A model generated the notes under the pieces. The model had not been told where the DNA came from. It searched no databases and saw nothing but the letters and a program-made list of their open reading frames with translations. A program made the translations under genes and the position numbers. A DNA stretch of 64,000 bases from an uncultured Verrucomicrobia subdivision 3 bacterium. GTDB lineage: Bacteria > Verrucomicrobiota > Verrucomicrobiia > Limisphaerales > UBA8199. Positions 53,970-60,508 of the stretch are shown one piece after another (the first letter of the stretch is position 1; each line of letters opens with the position of its first letter). Where the stretch lies: assembly GCA_903913865.1 (NCBI GenBank), contig CAIWMU010000181.1:1-64000 (forward strand), given 5' to 3'.

Positions 53970-54403
53970 GGGTGAGAACGCTGCTGCCCGGGGTCCACCA
54001 TTGTGTCGTTTAGGTCCCAGTGGAGGACGGTTCCTTTGCGGACATCACCTGGGACAGAAGCCACGAAGGGGGGCCACTGCCGGTCCTCCCTACCCCATAG
54101 AATCAGAGTCACGCCTCCCGCCAGATTCAGGTCAAGGCCCTGCAAGATTTTCACATCGCAGCCGTCCGTCAGGGACAGCTCAGTCCCAGCCCCGCCGTTG
54201 CTAAGCCGCAGCGTAGCCCCCCTGGCCAGAACGTCCGTCTCGCCCCCCTGCCACCATCGTTTCCCGAATGCATCACTGTCCATAGTCCAAAACTTCCAGT
54301 GAACCAACCCAACCTCAGATTCGCCCGTGTTCTCAATGTCCACAAAGGCCCCCGGCGTCCCATCCCCGTTCACCATCGCTCTGCGTATGATCAGCATAAT
54401 CAT
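53966..54403 (-). CDS. Unknown protein coupled to the half-length S gene
   Basis: 145 residues, beta-rich and acidic/Trp-rich (TGESEVGLVHWKFWTMDSDAFGKRWWQGGE; LSLTDGCDVKILQGLDLNLAGGVTLILWGRE). It resembles a small beta-sandwich. No family recognised. Support comes from the ATGA overlap with the half-length S gene and from its position as first gene of the hsdM operon, behind an AT-rich gap (54404-54534) that probably holds the operon promoter. Confidence 0.6.
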   Translation of the reverse strand: MIMLIIRRAMVNGDGTPGAFVDIENTGESEVGLVHWKFWTMDSDAFGKRWWQGGETDVLARGATLRLSNGGAGTELSLTDGCDVKILQGLDLNLAGGVTLILWGREDRQWPPFVASVPGDVRKGTVLHWDLNDTMVDPGQQRSHP

Positions 54404-54534
54404 TCACTTTCCACGACTGTTTAGCCGTTCGAATTTCCATCGTCGTGAATGAGCCTACAACATCTTTTTTACATTTGTAAGCAGAAAATTGTGCAGCAAA
54501 GCGATTCACGAAACACAAACACACTTAAAACCGT

Positions 54535-54678
54535 TCAAACCTTACCTTTAGAGGGTGTTTGCGCCCAATTCCCCCCCCATCGAAGGCCTCCCCCCACCCC
54601 ACACGCCAAGGCCTCCGAACCCGTCTCCGCAGGCACCTGCGAAATGGGGTCTTCCTGAAAGGATGGTTCTGCGCTCAT
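54535..54678 (-). CDS. Chimeric micro-ORF: hsdR start fused to YgjP-gene end
   Basis: 47 residues. Residues 1-17 (MSAEPSFQEDPISQVPA) are a diverged HsdR N-terminus, and residues 17-28 (AETGSEALACGVG) equal the end of the YgjP-like protein encoded at 41982. The tail is read-through of the 3' flank. About 42 bp of DNA here (54593-54634) is identical to 41993-42034. The join lies at a shared CTGCG. The ATG lies 1 bp after the stop of the AlbA_2/GHKL gene. I interpret it as a deletion scar of a former hsdR-ygjP pair. Confidence 0.65.
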   Translation of the reverse strand: MSAEPSFQEDPISQVPAETGSEALACGVGGGLRWGGNWAQTPSKGKV

Positions 54679-54679
54679 A

Positions 54680-56239
54680 TCACTTCTTTGGCGCGTTGCG
54701 GACAACTTCCCGGCCCGGTTCCGTCAAATGATAACGCTGGTCCGCAGCGTTCGGCTTGTCGGGCTTTGACATCCCCACCCATCCCGCCGCCAGTGCCGGG
54801 CGCAAGATCTGGGTGCGAAGGTGTTCCCGGTCCGCCAGCTTCAGTTTGACCTGCAGTTCACCCCGGCTCCTCGGCCTCGACAGCACCCGCAGGAGTTGCA
54901 AGACTTGCGGGGTGACTTGCGGGGTGACTTGCGGGGTGACTTGCGGGGTGACTTGCGGGGTGACGCGGCTGAACGCGGGATGAATCAGCAGTTCCGTCAC
55001 GAAATAGGTGCGTTCCTCATCCGTATGGAATACCGGGGGCGGTGATCCGTTCCGCTCAAGGGCCCGTGTCATTTTCGGGATGCCGGTTCCCCGTCCTTCA
55101 GTCAGTTCAAGCTCCTTGAGGAACTCTCCTATGCGCCGGTTGCGGTAGCGCCTTGGCAGAAACCGGCGGTTCCGCAAATCTACGTCACGGATCGAACGGT
55201 CCGGCCCGGGAACACTGTGGATCAGAATGCGATCCGGCAGAATCCTGATTTCCACCGGCTCGCGCACATCGTAGGCCCGATGATAAACCGCGTTGCCCAA
55301 CGCCTCCTCCAGCGCAACGAAGGGATAATTGGAACAACGCTCCGCTTCGGCACGATCGGGATGCTTGATGACTTTCTCCTCGACCACCTGGCTGCGCAGG
55401 TGGTTGATCGCCTCGGAGAGCATCCGATCCAGCGGGCCGGCGAAAGTCTTCTCGGTGAACGAATCCGCGCCCAGCCCCTCGGGGAAGTGCGCGACTTCAA
55501 TCCGGCAGTAAGGAAAAAACTCCTCAGGGCGCTCGCTAAAGAACATCAGCCCCACGTTCTTGGGATGCGCCCGTTCCTCCGGGCCCTCCGCCACATTCAT
55601 CCGGCGGCACAGGTCGTTGAAGTCCATTTTCGCGGAGCTCCTATACAAATCACTCCCTACCCGCTTCAAGTATGCCCTGACCAACCCCAGATCCAGGTCA
55701 TCGAGGCTGGCCTGCAGGTTTATCCGGTCGTCAAACGGGACAGTTGCCGCCATCGAGATCAGCTCCACTTCATCACCATGTTTCGCCCGAACCGTCGCCG
55801 ACCCTTTGCGCACGTAATACCCGTATTCCCGGTTCTCCCTGGACAGGGATACGGGTGCCTTGTAGGGCCTCGTCTGGCCCCCGGGAGCCGAAAGCACCAG
55901 AACCACCCTGCCTCCCACATCGCAAGGCGCCATCAATGGATGATACGGCGGAATGATCAGATGCCCCAACCGCAGGACCTCCTTTTGGATCGCATCCAAT
56001 TCCTTCGGATTCAGTCCGGCTGCAGGCAGCACGGGTTGGCCCTTCTGCTCGGCCACCCCGATCAAAATGTAACCGCCGCCGAGATTGTGCAGATCATTGG
56101 CGAAGGCACACATCGTATGCAACACCGCTTCCGGATTCCACCCGGCTTTGAACTCCAACCGTTCCCACTCCACGGTCCGCGCCGTCAGCAAATCCTGGAT
56201 GTTGATCGGAAGCCCAAATTCTTTCGGCGTGGTTTTCAT
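54680..56239 (-). CDS. AlbA_2-GHKL-winged-helix protein (RecG-like regulator family)
   Basis: 519 residues. The AlbA_2 domain spans about 20-150 (EWERLEFKAGWN, NLGGGYILIGVAE, YYVRKGSATVRA). A HATPase_c_4-like domain spans about 290-400 (VALEEALGNAVYHRAYDVREPVEIRILPDRILIHSVPG; EGRGTGIPKM). A winged-helix C-terminus completes it. The linker holds VTPQ repeated five times, encoded by a 12-bp tandem repeat (54910-54966). This family is annotated as putative transcriptional regulators or RecG-like helicases, without helicase motifs. It is followed after 1 bp by the chimeric micro-ORF. Confidence 0.85.
   Translation of the reverse strand: MKTTPKEFGLPINIQDLLTARTVEWERLEFKAGWNPEAVLHTMCAFANDLHNLGGGYILIGVAEQKGQPVLPAAGLNPKELDAIQKEVLRLGHLIIPPYHPLMAPCDVGGRVVLVLSAPGGQTRPYKAPVSLSRENREYGYYVRKGSATVRAKHGDEVELISMAATVPFDDRINLQASLDDLDLGLVRAYLKRVGSDLYRSSAKMDFNDLCRRMNVAEGPEERAHPKNVGLMFFSERPEEFFPYCRIEVAHFPEGLGADSFTEKTFAGPLDRMLSEAINHLRSQVVEEKVIKHPDRAEAERCSNYPFVALEEALGNAVYHRAYDVREPVEIRILPDRILIHSVPGPDRSIRDVDLRNRRFLPRRYRNRRIGEFLKELELTEGRGTGIPKMTRALERNGSPPPVFHTDEERTYFVTELLIHPAFSRVTPQVTPQVTPQVTPQVTPQVLQLLRVLSRPRSRGELQVKLKLADREHLRTQILRPALAAGWVGMSKPDKPNAADQRYHLTEPGREVVRNAPKK
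54908..54967. repeat. 12-bp tandem repeat coding VTPQ
   Basis: Five near-perfect copies of GGGGTGACTTGC (plus strand) lie within the AlbA_2/GHKL gene. Copy-number changes would keep the frame and only alter the length of the linker between ATPase-like and winged-helix domains. Confidence 0.85.
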
Positions 56240-56464
56240 ATGTTCACAATGATTCGCAACCTCATAGTCTATTTTCCATCGGTGTCCGGGATAGGCGTGC
56301 TGTCCGCCACCCCACCCCGAGCCACAAATCCCGCATGCAACAAATCAGGCAGGCAGGGCCTGATCAGACCTTGGGGGGCTTCAGCCTGGATTGAAGTCCC
56401 GTCCACACGATTGACGAACCCGTTACCAAAAATCAATTGGCGGGGCACCATCGCGATTCCTTGA

Positions 56465-56884
56465 TTCAGGTTCAAGGGATTCAGCTGCATTGGCACGGTT
56501 ATAACACCCGGTCGCAGCGGCATAAAGCGATATCAGTTCCAGATCCCCTCCCAAACTGCCGCAGGTCCCGCCACGGATGCGCGCCTGAAGTTGAGCGAAC
56601 TGGAGATTCAAAAACTCCGGGATGATCTGGCGCGGCAGGTGGTGGATGAATACACCCGCTGGCAGTCCCACCGGGACCAGATTCAAACGGCACAACGCGC
56701 CCTGGAGGCGGCGAAGGAGGGCCTCAACCTCGCCCTTCAACGCAGGGAATTTGCCGTCGGAATTGTCCTGGAAACCATCCAGGCGGAGTCGGATCTTGCC
56801 CGGTCCCGGCTGGATTATCTCAAGGCCATCGCCGGATTCAATCAGGCCCAATATGGCCTGCAACAGCTGCTGGGAGAATTGTAG
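56465..56884 (+). pseudogene. TolC-like outer-membrane efflux protein, C-terminal remnant
   Basis: The last 97 codons encode a typical TolC/OMF helical hairpin end: LEIQKLRDDLARQVVDEYTRWQ, AQRALEAAKEGLNLALQRREFAVGIVLETIQAESDLARSRLDYLKAIAGFNQAQYGLQQLLGEL. Outer-membrane factors are about 450-500 residues long, and here the frame opens only at 56465 with no plausible start and no N-terminal half, so it is a 5'-truncated remnant. It runs opposite to its neighbours and stops 10 bp from the convergent gene at 56894. The upstream 225 bp (56240-56464) show nothing else. Confidence 0.75.
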
Positions 56885-56893
56885 GACCGGCCA

Positions 56894-58132
56894 TCAACCC
56901 AACTCCGGCAGCCAGCGCGGATGTTCCGCCCCGGAGTCGTCAATGCCCCGGGTCAGCAACCGTTGTCCTGTTCCATCCGCGTTCATGGTCCAGAGCGCCG
57001 GGAGTTCCCCGGTGGCGCAACGGCAGAAGGCGATCCTCCGGCCATCCGGCGATTCTGCCGCACGAAAATCCCACACCGGCGGATGGCTGCGGGTGAGTTG
57101 CGTCACCCGGCCGTCCAGAGGGTTCACCCGGCAAATCTCTGTTCCACCGGAGGCGGTTTCAGGTTTCCAGTCGCGATTGAAATGGTCCACATCCGGCCGC
57201 TGCGCCTGATATTCCCACGCAGGGTTTGTGCCGGGCAGCTTGCGCAGGAAGAGCACTTCACCCCCGCGTGTCCAGGTGACCACGTTCGAGCCCCCGCCCT
57301 TCTTTTGCCGGTTGCCATAAGTGGCGGCAAACCACATGGCCTGGCCCGGGACCACCGTTTTCAACCCGGAACCATCGGCTTTGGCAACACACACATCCGC
57401 CCAGTCGTGCCCGGGATCCTTTCTGAAATCACAATCCTCAAATGCCAGCCATTGACCGTCCGGCGACCAATTGGGGCCAAAGTAGAGATGGTCCGGGTGT
57501 GCTGCGATCAGCGTCCTGTTCCGCCCTTCGGTGTCACTGGTCCAGATCTGGTAGCCCTGGGGACTGGCAAGATGAAACGCTATCCGCCGGGCATCCGGGC
57601 TGGCACTGAACCCATAGGGCAAACCCTCCCCGGCCTGCGTGAATTCCCGCGCATCCGAGCCATCCACCCGCATGTTGAACATCTGCCCCTCCCGGGTCCG
57701 CAGCACCTGCACCAGCATGCGATCCCCACCCAGCAGCAGCGCCGGTGAATAAAAGGCCGCCAGCCTGTCCTGCCCCGCCGTTTCGACGAGCGACCCGGTC
57801 GTGAGATCGTAGATCCAGATGTGGGCGGGTGTCCTCCAGTAAAACTCATCAAAGGGACGGCCCGGGCCATCCCGGCGGGCCTCCATGCTCATGAACAGCA
57901 CCCGCCTGCCATCCGGAAAGAAGGCGATCGGCTGCCAGGTCACCTGGTTGGGGGCATTGAGCTCAAGGATTCTCATGCCGGACCCATCCGCATGGATGAA
58001 GCAGGTCTTCCCCGCTGACGTGAAGAAGAGCCGCCCGCGCACAGGGGAGCCCGGCGTGAGTGTCTGCCTGCAGCCGCACAGGGCGGCAATCCCCACAGCC
58101 CCGGCCCCCTTCAGAAAATCGCGCCGATCCAT
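56894..58132 (-). CDS. Tat-exported TolB-like/oligogalacturonate-lyase-like propeller protein
   Basis: 412 residues from MDRRDFLKGAGAVG, a Tat-type leader (RRDFLK) ending in ALCGC, which could also be a lipobox. The body is a seven-bladed propeller with WD40-like TolB strands: FIHADGSGMRILELN, FFPDGRRVLFMSME, AHIWIYDLTTGSLVET, FGPNWSPDGQWLAFEDCDF, WDFRAAESPDGRRIAFCRC, LWTMNADGTGQRLLT. The arrangement and length fit the oligogalacturonate lyase-like propellers frequent in this phylum. No catalytic assignment is made. It is first in a possible leftward run of its own, converging with the TolC remnant. Confidence 0.78.
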   Translation of the reverse strand: MDRRDFLKGAGAVGIAALCGCRQTLTPGSPVRGRLFFTSAGKTCFIHADGSGMRILELNAPNQVTWQPIAFFPDGRRVLFMSMEARRDGPGRPFDEFYWRTPAHIWIYDLTTGSLVETAGQDRLAAFYSPALLLGGDRMLVQVLRTREGQMFNMRVDGSDAREFTQAGEGLPYGFSASPDARRIAFHLASPQGYQIWTSDTEGRNRTLIAAHPDHLYFGPNWSPDGQWLAFEDCDFRKDPGHDWADVCVAKADGSGLKTVVPGQAMWFAATYGNRQKKGGGSNVVTWTRGGEVLFLRKLPGTNPAWEYQAQRPDVDHFNRDWKPETASGGTEICRVNPLDGRVTQLTRSHPPVWDFRAAESPDGRRIAFCRCATGELPALWTMNADGTGQRLLTRGIDDSGAEHPRWLPELG

Positions 58133-58204
58133 CGTTCCAGCCATTGTGCCCACCCTGCCTTTCATTTTTGCCAAACCCCGAGTGCTAACTTGTTCCAGCG
58201 TTTT

Positions 58205-58849
58205 TCAGTAGGGGAGGGTCTTTGTGGTCTCGGGTGTGATGACCAGATAATCCCGCTCGAACCATTCGCGCAGGGTCTTCGGTGTTTTGGCCGTGGCGGG
58301 CGGGGTCTCAAATTGGGGAATCACAGCCAGATGAATCACCTGAGCCTCCAGAAACTTTTTGATGCTCGAGGAGTATCCCGACACCAGCACAAACTTCAAA
58401 CCCCTCTGCCTCATCATTTCATAATCCCCGGCCGCCAGGGGTGGAAACCCGCAGAACAGCACCACCGCGTCCGCCTTGGGGTGACTCTGCAGCAATTCGA
58501 GGAACTGGTCCCGTGTCACGGCCCCACCCGTGGCCATCCGGTCCATCGGCTTGAGCTTGTAGTTGAGGATCGAGGCGATGCTCACCCCGCTCTTCGTGAT
58601 CATCTTCTGGAAGGCGCTCAACTGCCCTTCAATGGCATCATTCCGGAATTCGCTCGTATCCTGGCTCACCACCAGAACCGAGCCCTTCTTCCCGAGCAGC
58701 TTTGCCGTCTCCTCAGCCACCCCGGCCCCGAGGGCCTGATAGGGGTTCAAGTCGAACTTCTGGGCGGTGCTGAATTGGGTTCGATAAATCATCACCGCCG
58801 AACCGACAATCGCCAGGATCGCCAGCAGGGGAACCATCTTCTTTTTCAT
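58205..58849 (-). CDS. Membrane-anchored periplasmic protein, unknown
   Basis: 214 residues. An uncleaved or cleaved N-terminal hydrophobic segment (MVPLLAILAIVGSAVMIY) is followed by an alternating alpha/beta domain (KKGSVLVVSQDTSEFRNDAIEGQLSAFQKMI; HPKADAVVLFCGFPPL; RGLKFVLVSGYSSSIKKFLEAQVIHLAVIP) resembling a periplasmic-binding half-domain. No family recognised. It lies 60 bp downstream of the pseudopilin gene at 58910 on the same strand and is probably transcribed with it. Confidence 0.75.
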   Translation of the reverse strand: MKKKMVPLLAILAIVGSAVMIYRTQFSTAQKFDLNPYQALGAGVAEETAKLLGKKGSVLVVSQDTSEFRNDAIEGQLSAFQKMITKSGVSIASILNYKLKPMDRMATGGAVTRDQFLELLQSHPKADAVVLFCGFPPLAAGDYEMMRQRGLKFVLVSGYSSSIKKFLEAQVIHLAVIPQFETPPATAKTPKTLREWFERDYLVITPETTKTLPY

Positions 58850-58909
58850 GTCTCAGGGAGAGCTTCAGACTTCCTGTGGTGCAGGAGCAAAGGGTTTATG
58901 CCAGTGGCA

Positions 58910-59677
58910 TTATTCCAGATCCCACATCCAGCGCGGGTCGCTCTTCCCGTTCCCGCCGAAGAGGCTGGAACCGGTCGCCGTGGCACCCGCCCCATCCTTG
59001 CCAGGCCAATATTGCAGCCCGATCAGGCTCACCTTGATCGCCTGTGCATGGCCATCCACGTAGGCGCTGTTGCACCGGGCGTTGTGCCGGTTCACCGGCC
59101 TCTCGGCGTCATCCGTGTAATAGGGATCGTTGATGGGCGAGCGCCAATAAAGGAACTCCTGCCCGGGGGATTCCACCCACTTGTCCGGATCCTTCTCGGT
59201 CTTGTTGACCACGAGCCCGGCATCGCAGAAGGGGATCGATTCCACCGGCCGCTTCACTTTCGAGAGCTTCGTCCGGTTGTCCGCCCAGGAGGTCAGTTCA
59301 GGATGGGCCGCCGCGATGCCAAACTGGCTCTTCTGCACACTCGGGCATTTGATCACGTTGGTCGTCTGCAGGTAGGGACGCAGCAGGTCCACCCACCAGG
59401 TCACCCCCCCGGGGAAAAATGCGTTCGGTGGTGCCTGCTGAAACAAATAGAGGGTGACCATCCCGTCCCGGTTGTCATCCCCATACATTGTGTAGCCCAG
59501 TGCAAGCTGCTTCATATTACTCAGGCAGTTGATGCCCTTGGCCTTCTCCTTCGCCCGACCCAGCGCCGGGAGCAGCATGGACGCGAGAATCGCGATGATC
59601 GCTATCACCACCAGCAATTCAATCAGGGTAAAGCCCCTCCGGGTCCTGAACACAGACACTTGGTTTAGTCGTTTCAT
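58910..59677 (-). CDS. Large pseudopilin (prepilin-type, DUF1559-like)
   Basis: 255 residues from [10 protein letters not shown], a short basic leader ending RRG before [14 protein letters not shown] with Glu5. It is canonical in contrast to the divergent homologue at 18150. Later motifs are [37 protein letters not shown], and [16 protein letters not shown]. It is processed by a prepilin peptidase and exported. It is first of a two-gene leftward unit with the membrane-anchored protein. Confidence 0.9.
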   Translation of the reverse strand: MKRLNQVSVFRTRRGFTLIELLVVIAIIAILASMLLPALGRAKEKAKGINCLSNMKQLALGYTMYGDDNRDGMVTLYLFQQAPPNAFFPGGVTWWVDLLRPYLQTTNVIKCPSVQKSQFGIAAAHPELTSWADNRTKLSKVKRPVESIPFCDAGLVVNKTEKDPDKWVESPGQEFLYWRSPINDPYYTDDAERPVNRHNARCNSAYVDGHAQAIKVSLIGLQYWPGKDGAGATATGSSLFGGNGKSDPRWMWDLE

Positions 59678-59799
59678 AAATCCACCAAAATGGAACAGCC
59701 GCACTGGGACCCAGCGTGGTGATGTTCGTGAAATACCCTTATCCCCCCTCCACCCCTTTGGCAAGCCTCTTTACATTCGAACGGGACCACGGTTCAGAA

Positions 59800-60381
59800 T
59801 CATGGCTCCCCACGACCCGCACGCCCGTTCAACCCTCTCACGGCCTTCAGAACATTACAAAACAACACCCCCTGCCCGATCGCATCCTCAACAGCCACAT
59901 GGGTGTGCGCCTCCGGCCCAAACCAGTGGCTCGGCATCCTTCCCTTGGTTGTTTCCCGGAAGCCCGTGCCCATCGCCGCCATCGCCAGCGTCTTGATATC
60001 CAGCGCGGAGTGTAAAAACGGACTCTCCCCCACAAATTTCATCAAATACCAGTAAACCCACATGAAGTCGTATGCCGCCGGATACCCCACAAACACCACC
60101 CTCCCCGGCAATGTTTTCAACCACTCCGCATATTCCAACATCACGATCCGGGGTTCCCGGGCCCCTTCCCGGGTCTTCTTCCACGCCTCTGGTTCCTTGG
60201 ACCACCATTCCATGGTCTTGGCCTCCCCGGTTGCCCCTTCCAACTCCAGCAGGTTCGCGCTGAAGGTTCCAAATAATTCGCCATTTTCCAGGAATGCAGC
60301 CGCGCCGATGCTCAGCATTGAATGCGGCCCTGGAATCGGCCCATCCGCCTCAGCATCCGTGCTCACATAAATCTCATTCAT
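59800..60381 (-). CDS. DEDDh-type 3'-5' exonuclease-like protein
   Basis: 193 residues from [14 protein letters not shown]. The Exo I motif is Asp9-x-Glu11. Exo II is probably the Asp in [16 protein letters not shown]. Exo III is [13 protein letters not shown] (His and Asp). It is the exonuclease fold of DNA polymerase III epsilon without other domains. An in-frame 38-codon upstream stretch lacks similarity and is excluded. Substrate (DNA or RNA) not determined. Confidence 0.82.
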   Translation of the reverse strand: MNEIYVSTDAEADGPIPGPHSMLSIGAAAFLENGELFGTFSANLLELEGATGEAKTMEWWSKEPEAWKKTREGAREPRIVMLEYAEWLKTLPGRVVFVGYPAAYDFMWVYWYLMKFVGESPFLHSALDIKTLAMAAMGTGFRETTKGRMPSHWFGPEAHTHVAVEDAIGQGVLFCNVLKAVRGLNGRAGRGEP

Positions 60382-60508
60382 ACGCTCCCTTTCATGGAAG
60401 ACCGCCAGCAGATTAATCCCGGGCGAGTCTGGGCGACCGCCCCCGGGGATGCTTGACGCGACCGCAAATTCTGCGGTCAGACAACAGGCGAACATCTAGG
60501 ATCCGGTT

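Noticed and set aside
54908-54967. Short regular repeat considered as a CRISPR array
   Set aside because: The 12-bp units are contiguous without spacers and lie in frame within a gene.
56423-56863. 146-codon minus-strand frame opposite the TolC remnant
   Set aside because: The plus strand shows clear TolC-type heptads, whereas the minus-strand product has no recognisable feature.
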